Part shown: positions 52,317 through 61,705 of the stretch, in pieces | How positions within the stretch are numbered: the stretch's first letter is position 1 | How the letters are laid out: each line of letters opens with the position of its first letter | Assembly: GCA_963764565.1 (NCBI GenBank) | Contig: CAVXTD010000001.1 | Coordinates: 1-64,000 of the forward strand | Direction: 5' to 3' | Length of the DNA stretch: 64,000 nucleotides | Origin: DATBLE01 sp963764565 | Lineage (GTDB): Bacteria; Actinomycetota; Thermoleophilia; Gaiellales; Gaiellaceae | Made by a program: the position numbers and the translations under genes | The notes under the pieces: model-generated | What the model saw: only the letters and a program-made list of their open reading frames with translations | Told to the model about the DNA's origin: nothing | Database searches by the model: none

Positions 52317-53077
52317 AGGCGATCATCCTCGCCGCCGGCTATGCAACCCGCCTGCGGCCGCTGACCGACTCGATCGCCAAGCAGCTGCTCTCAATCGGCG
52401 GCCGGCCGATGCTCGACTGGGTTTGCGACAAGGTCGAAGAGGTGACCTTGGACATCCACCTGGTCACGAACTCGCGCTTCGCCGGAGCGTTCGAGCGCTG
52501 GGCGAGCGGCCGCGCCGGCGTCACCGTCCACGACGACGGGACCGCCTCGAACGACGACCGGCTCGGTGCGATCGGCGACATCGCGTTCGTCCTCGACCGC
52601 ATCGGCGCCGACGACGACCTGCTCGTCATCGCCGGCGACAATCTGTTCGACTCCGGTCTCACCGACTTCGCGAGCTTCTGCACCGCGAAAGGGACGGCGA
52701 GCGCGGTCGCCGTCTACGACTGCGAGGACCTCGAGCTGGCCACGCACTACGGCGTCGTCGAGGTGGGGGAAGACGACCGCGTCGTCGGCTTCGAGGAGAA
52801 GCCGTCGGAGCCGCGCAGCACGCTGGCCGCGACGGCGTGCTACCTCTACCACCGCGACCACGTGCCGCTCGTCGCCCGTTACCTGGCCGAGGGCAACCCG
52901 CCGGATCAGCCTGGCCGGCTGATCGCCTGGCTCTACCGGCGGGAGCCCGTGTACGGGTACCGCTTCCCCGGCGCCTGGTACGACATCGGGAACCCCGAAC
53001 AGCTCCTCGAGGCCGACAACCGCTGGCGCGCGAAGGCCGGGCTGCCGCCCCGAGACGCGTACACCACGCTGAGCTAG
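52313..53077 (+). CDS. Nucleotidyltransferase, glucose-1-phosphate thymidylyltransferase-like
   Basis: 254 residues. M-K-A-I-I-L-A-A-G-Y-A-T-R-L-R-P-L-T and K-Q-L-L-S-I-G-G-R-P-M-L-D bind the nucleotide. V-I-A-G-D-N-L-F-D holds the metal Asp, Y-G-V-V-E-V and F-E-E-K-P-S-E-P the sugar site, and the end G-A-W-Y-D-I-G-N-P-E-Q-L-L is typical. The base specificity is not fixed by sequence. It overlaps mtnA by four bases, which suggests a shared transcript. Confidence 0.87.
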   Translation: MKAIILAAGYATRLRPLTDSIAKQLLSIGGRPMLDWVCDKVEEVTLDIHLVTNSRFAGAFERWASGRAGVTVHDDGTASNDDRLGAIGDIAFVLDRIGADDDLLVIAGDNLFDSGLTDFASFCTAKGTASAVAVYDCEDLELATHYGVVEVGEDDRVVGFEEKPSEPRSTLAATACYLYHRDHVPLVARYLAEGNPPDQPGRLIAWLYRREPVYGYRFPGAWYDIGNPEQLLEADNRWRAKAGLPPRDAYTTLS

Positions 53078-53082
53078 GAGCG

Positions 53083-53595
53083 GTGGGCGGCAGGATCGTG
53101 CTGCTCGGCGGGCCCGCCGGTGCCGGGAAGTCGACCCTCGCCCGAGGCTGGGCCGCCGGCCGCGCGCGAGCAGTGCATGTCCAGCTCGACGACGTGCGGG
53201 GCCTCATCGCCGGTGGGCCGGCCGACCCGCAGCAGGCCGGCGAGCTGCAAGCCGAGCAGTATCGAGCCTCTGTCGCGGCGACGTGCGGTCTTGCACGCGG
53301 GTTCTCCGCGCGCGGGTACGACGTGGCGGTCGACGACGTGCTCGAGCCGGACGCGTTCGAGCAGCACTGGCGGCCCGAGCTCGACGGCCTCGATTGGCAG
53401 GTCGTCATCGTGCTCCCATCGCTTGGGGAGACGCTCGCCCGCTCGGCCGCCCGCCGGAAGCGCGTCCTGGAGGAGCACACGCGCGCGCAGCACGCACTGT
53501 GCTCGCACTGGCCGGCGAGCCGGCGGATCGACACGACCGGGCTCTCGGTGGCGGAGAGCCTGGACTTGCTCGACCAGGCACTCGCGGTCGAATAG
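53083..53595 (+). CDS. P-loop kinase-like protein (AAA_33 type)
   Basis: 170 residues. G-G-P-A-G-A-G-K-S-T at residues 8-17 is a Walker A motif. V-Q-L-D-D-V-R carries an Asp that could contact metal, and V-A-V-D-D-V-L-E-P follows. The chain resembles small-molecule or nucleic-acid-end kinases, with E-E-H-T-R-A-Q-H as a possible lid Arg region. The substrate is unknown. GTG 53083 lies after CTAGGAG, three bases beyond the previous stop. Confidence 0.72.
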   Translation: MGGRIVLLGGPAGAGKSTLARGWAAGRARAVHVQLDDVRGLIAGGPADPQQAGELQAEQYRASVAATCGLARGFSARGYDVAVDDVLEPDAFEQHWRPELDGLDWQVVIVLPSLGETLARSAARRKRVLEEHTRAQHALCSHWPASRRIDTTGLSVAESLDLLDQALAVE

Positions 53596-53663
53596 CAAAC
53601 GTCCCAGGTTCGGCGCGAAGCCGGCACTGACGCGCGCGCCGGCGATGCCTACCGTGCCAGGGG

Positions 53664-54323
53664 GTGCTGCTCGACCTGCTCCTGCCGCGCCGGTGTGCGA
53701 TCTGCGCGCTTCCAGGCTCCACGCTCTGCGCGGGCTGCGCGACCGCGCTCCCGCGGATCGGCGGGCCGCTGTGCGCACGCTGCGGCGCGCCCGTTGCCTG
53801 GCCGGTCGAGCGCTGCCGCGAATGCGCCGGTCGCCGAATTGCGTTCGCATCGGCGCGCGCCGCGGTCGAGTACGAGGCGGGCGTCCGCTCGCTCGTCTCC
53901 GCCTGGAAGGAGCACGGGCTCCGCGGCCTCGCCGTGCTCGCCGCCGAAGTCGTCGACGAGGCAGTCGCGCGACCTGATGCACACCTGATCACCTTCATCC
54001 CGCCCGACGGCGACCGCAGCGTCCGGCGCGGCCACCATCCGCCGCAGCGCCTCGCCCGGGAGCTCGGCCGCCGCTGGGAGCTCCCCGTCGAGGCGCTGCT
54101 CGGACGCACGCGGCCGCTCCGACCGCAGCGCGGGCTTCCGCGCGACGAGCGGCGGCGCAACGTCCGCGGCGCCTTCAGTTCCCAGCCGGCTCGTGGCCGG
54201 ATCGTGCTCGTCGACGACGTCTACACGACCGGCTCGACCGCCTCGGCTGCCGCCTCGGCACTGCGCGCCGGCGGCGCGGCCCGCGTGGACGTGATCACCT
54301 TCGCCCGTGCAGCTCGTGGCTGA
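53664..54323 (+). CDS. comF: ComF-family phosphoribosyltransferase
   Basis: 219 residues. Four Cys pairs in the N-terminus (R-R-C-A-I-C, L-C-A-G-C, L-C-A-R-C-G, R-C-R-E-C) make a zinc ribbon. The PRTase site is V-L-V-D-D-V-Y-T-T-G-S-T near 187-198, and the R-P-Q-R-G-L-P-R-D-E-R-R-R-N-V-R-G-A-F segment is typical of ComF. It is named for DNA uptake in Bacillus, but the exact reaction is not settled. The GTG lies eight bases after TACCGT. The comF-hpf-secA order is common in Gram-positive bacteria. Confidence 0.9.
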   Translation: MLLDLLLPRRCAICALPGSTLCAGCATALPRIGGPLCARCGAPVAWPVERCRECAGRRIAFASARAAVEYEAGVRSLVSAWKEHGLRGLAVLAAEVVDEAVARPDAHLITFIPPDGDRSVRRGHHPPQRLARELGRRWELPVEALLGRTRPLRPQRGLPRDERRRNVRGAFSSQPARGRIVLVDDVYTTGSTASAAASALRAGGAARVDVITFARAARG

Positions 54324-54371
54324 CATCGACTAGATTGCGAGTGGAGACCGCTTCCGAGAAGGGAGACCGAG

Positions 54372-54911
54372 ATGCGCTTGCAGGTGAAGGGCAAGAACGT
54401 CGAGGTGAGCGAGTCGATCCGGACCTACGCGGAGGAAAAGCTCGGCCGCCTCGAGCGACAGCTGGCCGACCCCACCCGAGTCGAGCTCGAGCTCGCGATC
54501 GAGAAGAACCCGTCGATCGCCGACAACCACGTCGCCGAGGCGACGATCTGGACGAAGGGTCCGGTGCTGCGTGCGAAGGAGGCATCGAGCGATATGCGTG
54601 CGTCGATCGACCTCCTGGCGGACAAGCTCGAGCGGCAGGTCGGTCGCTACCGGCAGAAGCGCCGGCGCGGCCGGCACGGGAACGGCCGCGTCCTCGAGCC
54701 GGGCGTCCCGCGCCCAACCGACGAGGAGGGCGGACCGATGATCGTGAAGACGAAGCAGTTCGCAATGAAGCCGATGACCCCCGAGGAGGCCGTTCTTCAG
54801 CTGGAGCTCGTCGGGCACGACTTCTTCGTCTTCCGCAGCAGCGACTCCGGCGAGATCAACGTCGTCTACCGGCGTGGCGACGGCGGGTACGGCCTGATCG
54901 AGCCGAGCTAG
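54372..54911 (+). CDS. hpf: Long-form ribosome hibernation promoting factor
   Basis: 179 residues. The N-terminal domain (V-K-G-K-N-V-E-V-S-E-S-I-R-T-Y-A-E-E-K-L-G-R-L) binds the 30S decoding region. After a basic linker, the C-terminal domain (I-V-K-T-K-Q-F-A-M-K-P-M-T-P-E-E-A-V through F-R-S-S-D-S-G-E-I-N-V-V-Y-R-R-G-D-G-G-Y-G-L-I) dimerises and forms 100S ribosomes. GGGAGA lies nine bases before the ATG. A TAGATT box lies 37 bases farther up. Confidence 0.95.
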   Translation: MRLQVKGKNVEVSESIRTYAEEKLGRLERQLADPTRVELELAIEKNPSIADNHVAEATIWTKGPVLRAKEASSDMRASIDLLADKLERQVGRYRQKRRRGRHGNGRVLEPGVPRPTDEEGGPMIVKTKQFAMKPMTPEEAVLQLELVGHDFFVFRSSDSGEINVVYRRGDGGYGLIEPS

Positions 54912-54916
54912 CAACG

Positions 54917-55471
54917 GTGCCCTTCTGGCGCCGCGAGCCGCTCCACGAACGGCTCGCCCGTGAGGGTGGGCTCGGCCCGGAGCCGCTACCCGAGGTCGCC
55001 CCACCCGCGTGGATGGAGACGGGCATCCACGGCGTCCAGCGCCAGCGCGAATGGGATGCGGTTCTCACTGTCGAGGCGGAGGGGGTCGAGGGCGACCGTG
55101 CGCGCTTCGTCGCGGTTGGCGACGAGACGCTCGTGATCGAGGAAGGAGCCGACGTCGAGCCCCTTGCGGCCGCGCTGGAAGCCGCCGGCGCAAAGCCGCC
55201 GTACCGGGCCGAGGCGGTGCGCCGGGGCGAGTCTCAGTGGGCCGTGGGCGTCCGCCGAATCCAGGTGATCGAGCTCCCCGACGATCCCGAAGGGGAAGAG
55301 ATCACCCTGACCGTGCGCGAGGGCGAGCGCACGCTGCTCGTCGACGGCCGGCCGGTTTTCGGGTCGATACCGGCCCTCGAGCAGGTCGGGGCGGCGCGCG
55401 GGGACGACTACGTGATCCAGGCGCGGCGCCTCGCCGACTCGCTCTGGGAGGTCCGGGCGCTTCCCCTCTAA
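54917..55471 (+). CDS. Conserved hypothetical protein between hpf and secA
   Basis: 184 residues, soluble. V-P-F-W-R-R-E-P-L-H-E-R-L-A-R-E-G-G-L starts the chain, and W-M-E-T-G-I-H-G-V-Q-R-Q-R-E-W-D follows. Strand-rich blocks are R-F-V-A-V-G-D-E-T-L-V-I-E-E, W-A-V-G-V-R-R-I-Q-V-I-E-L, I-T-L-T-V-R-E-G-E-R-T-L-L-V-D-G-R-P and Y-V-I-Q-A-R-R-L-A-D-S-L-W-E-V-R-A. No family with known role was recognised. It starts five bases after the hpf stop, so it belongs to that transcript. Confidence 0.75.
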   Translation: MPFWRREPLHERLAREGGLGPEPLPEVAPPAWMETGIHGVQRQREWDAVLTVEAEGVEGDRARFVAVGDETLVIEEGADVEPLAAALEAAGAKPPYRAEAVRRGESQWAVGVRRIQVIELPDDPEGEEITLTVREGERTLLVDGRPVFGSIPALEQVGAARGDDYVIQARRLADSLWEVRALPL

Positions 55472-55488
55472 CGGCTACCCTGTACGGG

Positions 55489-58152
55489 ATGGCTGGGCAG
55501 GAATACGGCGCTCTCGACAAGGTTCTCAGGGCCGGCGAAGGCCGGCGCGTCAAGCGGCTCGCGCAGCAGGCGGCTTACATCACCACGCTCGAGCCCGAGT
55601 TCCGGGCACTCTCCGACGACGAGCTGCGCGGCAAGACCGCCGAGTTCCGCTCCCGGCTGGAGAAGGGCGAGGCGCTCGAGGAGCTCCTCTTCGAGGCCTT
55701 CGCCGCCGTGCGCGAGGCGCGCCTGCGCGAGTCCGACCAGCGCATGTTCGACGTCCAGTTGATGGGCGGCATCGTCCTGCACGAGGGAGACATCGCCGAG
55801 ATGAAGACCGGCGAGGGGAAGACGTTCGTCGCCAGCCTGGCGCTCTACCTCAACGCGCTGCCGGGGAAGGGCGTGCACCTCGTCACCGTCAACGACTACC
55901 TCGCCAAGCGCGACGCCGAGTGGAACGGCGGCGTCTTCGAGCGGCTCGGGATGACGGTCGGCTGGATCGAGAACATGATGCCGTTCAGCGAGCGCAAGGC
56001 CGCGTACGACTGCGACGTCACCTACGGGACGAACTCCGAGTTCGGGTTCGACTACCTGCGCGACAACATGGCCGTCTCGCTCGACCAATGCGTCCAGCGC
56101 GGCCACAGCTACGCGATCGTCGACGAGGTCGACTCGATCCTGGTCGACGAGGCGCGCACACCGCTGATCATCTCCGGCGAGCCCGAGACCGCCGCAAAGG
56201 TCTACGTCGACTTTGCGCGCATCGCCAAGACGCTGAAGGGGATGCCGAGCAGCCGAAGGCCAAGCCGGGCGGTTCCGAGGAGATCCCCCCGGGGATCGAC
56301 TACACCTACGACGAGAAGTTCAAGACGGTCGCACCGACCGAGTCGGCGATCGAGAACGTCGAGCGCGCGCTCAGGATCGAGAACCTGTACGACCCGCGCA
56401 ACGTCCAGCTCGTCAACCACCTGAACCAGGCGCTGAAGGCGCAGGCGCTGTACCAGACGCGACGTCGACTACGTCGTCGCCGACGACGAGGTGAAGATCG
56501 TCGACGAGTTCACCGGCCGGATCATGGAAGGGCGCCGCTGGTCGGAGGGGCTGCACCAGGCGGTCGAGGCGAAAGAGGGCGTGCGCATCCAGGAGGAGCA
56601 CGTCACCCTGGCGACGATCACGCTCCAGAACTACTTCAGGCTCTACGAGAAGCTCGGCGGGATGACCGGTACCGCCAAGACCGAGGAGAAGGAGTTCGTC
56701 GAGATCTACGGCACGCACGTGGTCGAGATCCCGACGAACCAGCCGGTCGCCCGCGACGACCGAAACGACTACATCTACAAGACGGTCGAGGGCAAGTTCA
56801 CCGCGGTGATCGAGGACATCAAGGAGCGCCACGCCAAGGGGCAGCCCGTCCTCGTCGGCACGATCGCGGTGGAGACCTCCGAGTACCTCTCCGACCGGCT
56901 CACGCGCGCGGGGATCAAGCACAACGTGCTGAACGCGAAGCAGCACGAGCGAGAGGCGCAGATCATCATCGACGCGGGCCAGCCGGGGACGGTCACGATC
57001 GCCACGAACATGGCCGGCCGCGGCGTCGACATCAAGCTCGGCGAGGGAGTCGTCGAGCTCGGCGGCCTGTACGTGCTCGGCACCGAGCGTCACGAGGCCC
57101 GCCGCATCGACAACCAGCTGCGGGGCCGCTCCGGCCGCCAGGGCGACCCTGGCGAGTCGCGCTTCTACCTCTCGGCGCAGGACGATCTCGTCCGCCTGTT
57201 CGCGGGCGATCGGATCTACCGGATCATCGAGCGCTTCAAGATCCCGGACGACCAGCCGATGGAGGCGAAGATCCTCTCCAAGCAGATCGAGAACGCGCAG
57301 AAGAAGGTCGAGGAGCAGAACTTCGTCTCGCGCAAGAACGTCCTCAAGTACGACGACGTGATGAACAAGCAGCGCGTCGTCATCTACGAGCAGCGCCGAA
57401 AGGTGCTCGAGGGCGAGGACTTCTCCGACGAGGTGAAGAGCTGGATCGCAGAGGTGATCGAGCGGGCGGTGGAGGCGTTCGTCGATCCGGAGACCGGCGA
57501 CATCGATCTCGACGCACTGGCGCAGGCGATGCAGCAGCTCTACAACTCGGAGATCACCGCGGACGAGCTGCGCGAGGAGCGGATCACCGAGCGGGGCGCC
57601 CTGATCGATGAGTTCACCGAGGACGCGGCCGAGGAGTACGCGGCCAAGGAGGAGGAGCTCGGCGCCGACCTGATGCGCGAGCTCGAGCGGTTCGTGATCC
57701 TCCAGGTGGTCGACACCCGCTGGCGCGAGCACCTCGAGAACATGGACTACCTGCGCGAGGGCGTGCACCTGCGCGCGATGGCGCAGAAGGATCCGCTCGT
57801 CGAGTACACGGCGGAAGGCCACGCGATGTTCCTGGAGCTGAACGGCCTGATCCGTGAAGAGGTGCTCAACCTGCTCTTCCACGCGCAGCTCCAGCCGGAG
57901 GACGCCGAGCAGCTGCGCATGGCGCAGGAGTCGGCCGTGCACGAGAACGGCGGCTTCTCGTACGAGCACGAGTCGCTGGCCGGCGCCGACGCGATCGCCG
58001 CCGCGGGAATGGGTGCGGGCGCCGAGGCGGGTGCCGTGCTGACCGCGCCACGTCCACAGCAGCGGACGGTCGGTGAGCACGAGAAGCTCGGACGCAACGA
58101 TCCCTGCTGGTGCGGCTCGGGCAGGAAATTCAAGAAGTGCCACGGCGCCTAG
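55489..58152 (+). CDS. secA: Preprotein translocase ATPase SecA (two frameshifts)
   Basis: Drives protein export through SecYEG. About 887 residues. Walker A M-K-T-G-E-G-K-T is at 105-112, then V-D-E-V-D-S-I-L-V-D-E-A-R-T-P-L-I-I-S-G. M-T-G-T-A-K-T-E, T-N-M-A-G-R-G-V-D-I and G-R-S-G-R-Q-G-D-P-G follow. The C-terminal zinc motif C-W-C-G-S-G-R-K-F-K-K-C-H also binds SecB or ribosomes. Frame changes near 56245 and 56460 each sit in a weakly conserved stretch. ATG 55489 lies seven bases after TACCCT. Confidence 0.95.
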
Positions 58153-58691
58153 CGCCGCCGTCGCCCACGCTGACCGACGAGGTCGTCCGGCTCGAACCGC
58201 TGGTCGAGCGTTTCGTGCCCGACTTCGACGCGCTGACCCGCGACCCCGACATCCAGCGCTTCACCCGTGTTCCAACGGCGCTGCCCGACGGATTCGCCGT
58301 CACGTGGGTGGGGCGCTACGTCACCGGCTGGGAGGACGGCTCGCGCGCGGGCTTCGCCGTCCTGGACAGCGAGACCGCCACGTTTCTCGGGATGGCGGCG
58401 CTCGTCGAGATCCGCTGGGACGAGAGCGAGGCGGAGCTTGGTTACATGGTCGCTCCGGCAGCCCGTGGCCGAGGCGTGGCCGGTCGCGCGATCCGGCTCG
58501 TCTCCGGCTGGGCTCTCGAGCTCGGGTTGGCGCGCGTCGAGGCCCTCATCGATATCGCCAACGAACCGTCGCTGCGCGCTGTCGAGCGGGCGGGCTACAC
58601 GCGCGAGGGCGTCTTACGCTCGACTCACTTCAAGGACGGCGAGCGTGCGGACATCGCCGTGTACTCGTTGCTGCCAGGCGACCCCCGGTAG
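58137..58691 (+). CDS. GNAT-family N-acetyltransferase, RimJ/RimL-like
   Basis: 184 residues. L-E-P-L-V-E-R-F-V-P-D-F-D opens the fold, E-L-G-Y-M-V-A-P-A-A-R-G-R-G-V-A-G-R-A carries the acetyl-CoA pyrophosphate loop, and N-E-P-S-L-R-A-V-E-R-A-G-Y-T-R-E-G closes it. Relatives acetylate ribosomal protein N-termini or small amines; the substrate is not evident. GTG 58137 overlaps the 3' end of secA by 16 bases, so the start is plausible but not certain. Confidence 0.82.
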   Translation: MPRRLAPPSPTLTDEVVRLEPLVERFVPDFDALTRDPDIQRFTRVPTALPDGFAVTWVGRYVTGWEDGSRAGFAVLDSETATFLGMAALVEIRWDESEAELGYMVAPAARGRGVAGRAIRLVSGWALELGLARVEALIDIANEPSLRAVERAGYTREGVLRSTHFKDGERADIAVYSLLPGDPR

Positions 58692-58736
58692 GAGCGGCGA
58701 TTGACGCGGCGGTCGCCGCTCGAGGGTCGCTCCATA

Positions 58737-58803
58737 CCCCCGCCCTGGGTGGGGGAGAACCCCTTTCCCCTTGCCGGCGAGGCTACCCGATCGGGGCACA
58801 CGC
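58737..58803 (+). repeat. Dispersed hairpin repeat, copy 2
   Basis: CCCCCGCCCTGGGTGGGGG (58737-58755) forms a strong hairpin and is followed by GGCGAGGCTACCCGAT and GGGGCACACGC. The same order is seen on the opposite strand at 12853-12784. The remaining bases of the 182-base gap before prfB hold TACGCT, which starts prfB. Confidence 0.55.
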
Positions 58804-58873
58804 CTCTGTGTCGGATCTGTGCCGATCTGCGCACCCAAGAGGCGGAGAACGGATCCTCGGCTACGCTTGATTC

Positions 58874-59978
58874 ATGGCCGACGCCGATCAGCCGCTCGAC
58901 CAGCAGCTCGAGGACATCGGGGCCCAGCTTGCCTGGGTCCGTGATTACCTTTGACCCCGCTCGCCTAGAGACCCGTGCGGCCGCGCTCGAGGCCGAGATG
59001 GGCTCGCCCGGCTTCTGGGATGACCAACAGCGCGCGGCCGCGACCTCGACCGAGCACTCGCGCGTGACGAAGCGGCTCGACCGCTATCGCCGCCTCGACC
59101 AGGAGTACCGAGATGCGGCCGAGCTCGCCGCGCTGGACGGGGACATGCAGGACGAGATCGCGCGGTCACTCGCTCCGCTGCGGGCCGAGCTCGCCCGTCT
59201 GGAGGAGGACGCGCTCTTCAACGGGGAGTACGACGCCGGCGATGCCGTCGTCACGATCCACGCCGGCACGGGCGGCACGGACGCGCAGGACTGGGCCGAG
59301 ATCCTGCTGCGCATGTACCTGCGCTGGGCGCAGCAACGCGGCTTCCAGACCGAGTTGATCGAGGCGAGCCCGGGCGAGGAGGCCGGGCTCAAGTCCGCGA
59401 CGTTCACGGCGCGCGGCGAGAACGCTTACGGCGTCTTCAAGGCCGAGCGCGGCGTGCACCGGCTCGTCCGCCTGTCGCCGTTCGACTCCGCGCATCGCCG
59501 CCACACGTCGTTCGCCCAGGTGATCGTCAGTCCGCTGCTCGCCGACGATGCCGCCGCCGAGATCGACGAGGGCGACCTGCGGATCGACACCTACCGCGCG
59601 AGCGGCGCCGGCGGTCAGCACGTGAACAAGACCGACTCGGCCGTGCGGATCACGCACATCCCAACCGGCATCGTCGTCCAGTGCCAGAACGAGCGCTCAC
59701 AGACCTCCAACAAGCAGACGGCTCTCCGCATCCTCCGCTCCCGCCTCGCCGAGCTGGAGGCCGAACAGCGCGAGGCCGAGCTTGCAAAAGAGAGAGGTGC
59801 CGCGCAGGAGGCCGACTTCGGAAGTCAAATTCGAAGCTATGTGCTCAATCCGTACCAGCTCGTCAAGGACCACCGGACCGAGCACGAGATGGGAAACACC
59901 CAGGGTGTCCTCGACGGCGACCTCGACGGGTTCGTCCACGCCTACCTCCTTGCCAGGGCGGCAGGGAAGGTTGTCTAG
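58874..59978 (+). CDS. prfB: Peptide chain release factor 2, with programmed +1 frameshift
   Basis: Releases peptides at UGA and UAA. ATG 58874 opens 26 codons to CTT-TGA (58949-58954). Ribosomes must slip by one base to continue as L-D-P-A-R-L-E-T-R-A-A-A-L-E-A-E-M, the universal RF2 sequence. The downstream frame holds G-A-G-G-Q-H-V-N-K-T-D-S-A-V with the catalytic GGQ near residue 246 and ends normally. The slip-site CTTTGAC is canonical, but the usual Shine-Dalgarno-like stimulator three bases upstream is absent. TACGCT lies six bases before the ATG. RF2 level would feed back on its own synthesis. Confidence 0.95.
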
Positions 59979-59980
59979 CC

Positions 59981-60820
59981 ATGGACTCGGCTAAACTGGG
60001 GCCATCTCCGACCGCTGCGGCCCCGCTCGGGACCGCGCTCGGGCGTGACCCGGTGCAGGAACCAGACCTCGAGATCCAGACACCTGTGGCGATCGCGGAG
60101 GCCGAGGTGCGCTCGCCGCCCTCGACGGCGAGCGCGATGATCGTGTTCGAGGCCGTGACGAAGGTCTACGAGCCGGACGTCGTCGCGCTGCGAGAGGTCT
60201 CGTTCGTGATCGAGAAGGGCGAGTTCGTGTTCGTCGTCGGTGCCTCCGGGTCGGGCAAGTCGACGATCATCCGCCTGCTGCTGAAGGAGCTCGAGCCGAC
60301 GAGCGGCCGCGTGATCGTCGGCGGACGCGACCTCGGCCGGCTGAAGCATTCGAGGGTCCCGCTCCTCCGCCGGAATCTCGGTTGCGTGTTCCAGGACTTC
60401 AAGCTCCTGCCGAACCGGACCGCCGCCGAGAACGTCGCCTACGCGCTGAAGGTGCAGGGCGATCGGTCGGAGTCGATCCGGAAGAAGGTGCCCGAGGCGC
60501 TGTCGCTCGTCGGACTCTCGCACAAGGCGACATCGCTCCCCGACGAGCTCTCCGGCGGCGAGCAGCAGCGCGTCTCGATCGCGCGCGCCGTCGTCAACCA
60601 TCCGCCGCTCCTGATCTGCGACGAGCCGACCGGGAACCTCGATCCGGACACCTCGGTCGGGATCATGCAGCTGCTCTACCGGATCAATCGCGCGGGCACG
60701 ACCGTGCTGATGGTCACGCACGATCGAGAGATGGTGGACAAGATGCGCAAGCGCGTGATCGCGCTCTACGACGGGCGGCTCGCGCGCGATGAGCGGCGCG
60801 GGGGGTACGCAACCGAATGA
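59981..60820 (+). CDS. ftsE: Cell-division ABC ATPase FtsE
   Basis: ATPase that with FtsX controls cell-wall hydrolases at division. Family sequence starts at M-I-V-F-E-A-V-T-K-V-Y (ATG 60137), giving about 228 residues. The frame opens at ATG 59981 with a 52-residue Ala/Pro/Glu-rich extension, so the true start is uncertain. Walker A is G-A-S-G-S-G-K-S, Q-loop F-Q-D-F-K-L-L, signature L-S-G-G-E-Q-Q-R and Walker B L-I-C-D-E-P-T-G-N-L-D, with the switch His in V-T-H-D-R. The stop overlaps the ftsX ATG. Confidence 0.95.
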   Translation: MDSAKLGPSPTAAAPLGTALGRDPVQEPDLEIQTPVAIAEAEVRSPPSTASAMIVFEAVTKVYEPDVVALREVSFVIEKGEFVFVVGASGSGKSTIIRLLLKELEPTSGRVIVGGRDLGRLKHSRVPLLRRNLGCVFQDFKLLPNRTAAENVAYALKVQGDRSESIRKKVPEALSLVGLSHKATSLPDELSGGEQQRVSIARAVVNHPPLLICDEPTGNLDPDTSVGIMQLLYRINRAGTTVLMVTHDREMVDKMRKRVIALYDGRLARDERRGGYATE

Positions 60821-61686
60821 GCCGGCTGAGAATGGTTCTGGCCGAGGCCGTTCGCTCCGTCACGGCCAGCATGTCGACGACAGTCGCCGCGACGATGACG
60901 GTGCTCGTGGCGATGTTCGTCCTCGGGACGACGATCGGTCTCGGTACGTGGGTGCTGTCCTACAGCAACCACATCAAGAAGCAGCTGCTCGTCAAGGTCT
61001 ACTTCGACACGAACGTGACGCCGAAGCAGATCAACGCGATCGGCGCGAAGTTCGACCCGAAGACGAACTCGCTCGTCAAGAAGATCACCTTCATCTCCAA
61101 GGCGGAGGCGCTCAAGCGCGAGCGCAAGCGGCTGCCCGACCTGACCAAGGATCTCGTCTTCAACCCGTATCCCGACGCCTACGAGATCCAGCCGCAGAAG
61201 GCCGAGTACCTGACTCAGCTGCGCGACCAGCTCAAGCCGCTGCCGCCTGGGGTGAACAAGGTCAACGACGGCGGCAACACCTCGAGACGGGTGCTGAAGG
61301 TCGGCGGGGTGATCTCGATCGTCTTCCTCGTGGGGGTGATCGTGCTGCTGATCGCCTCGACGATGCTGATCGCGAACACGATCAGGCTGTCGATCTTCTC
61401 GCGGCGGCGGGAGATCGAGGTGATGAAGCTCGTCGGCGCGACGAACTGGTTCGTCCGCGGCCCGTTCATGGTCGAGGGGCTGATCTGCGGCCTGGGCGGC
61501 TCGCTCGCCGCGGTGCTGCTGCTCGTGCTCGGCAAGGAGGTCGTCCTGCCCCTGATCGACATCGGGCACTCGAAAGATGCACACGCGATGCCGTTCGAGT
61601 TGAACGCGCTGATTCTGATCGGGATCGGTCTGGCGCTCGGCGCCTCCGGCACCGGCCTGACCCTGCGCCGGTTCCTTCAGGTCTGA
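60817..61686 (+). CDS. ftsX: Cell-division membrane protein FtsX
   Basis: 289 residues: an N-terminal span (V-L-V-A-M-F-V-L-G-T-T-I-G-L) and a large extracytoplasmic domain with V-K-V-Y-F-D-T-N-V-T and F-I-S-K-A-E-A-L. Three further spans follow, with R-R-R-E-I-E-V-M-K-L-V-G-A-T-N-W-F-V-R between them, the segment that contacts FtsE. ATG 60817 overlaps the ftsE stop (ATGA), so the complex is made in step. Confidence 0.95.
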   Translation: MSRLRMVLAEAVRSVTASMSTTVAATMTVLVAMFVLGTTIGLGTWVLSYSNHIKKQLLVKVYFDTNVTPKQINAIGAKFDPKTNSLVKKITFISKAEALKRERKRLPDLTKDLVFNPYPDAYEIQPQKAEYLTQLRDQLKPLPPGVNKVNDGGNTSRRVLKVGGVISIVFLVGVIVLLIASTMLIANTIRLSIFSRRREIEVMKLVGATNWFVRGPFMVEGLICGLGGSLAAVLLLVLGKEVVLPLIDIGHSKDAHAMPFELNALILIGIGLALGASGTGLTLRRFLQV

Positions 61687-61705
61687 CCCCACGCCTGCAA
61701 GCCCA

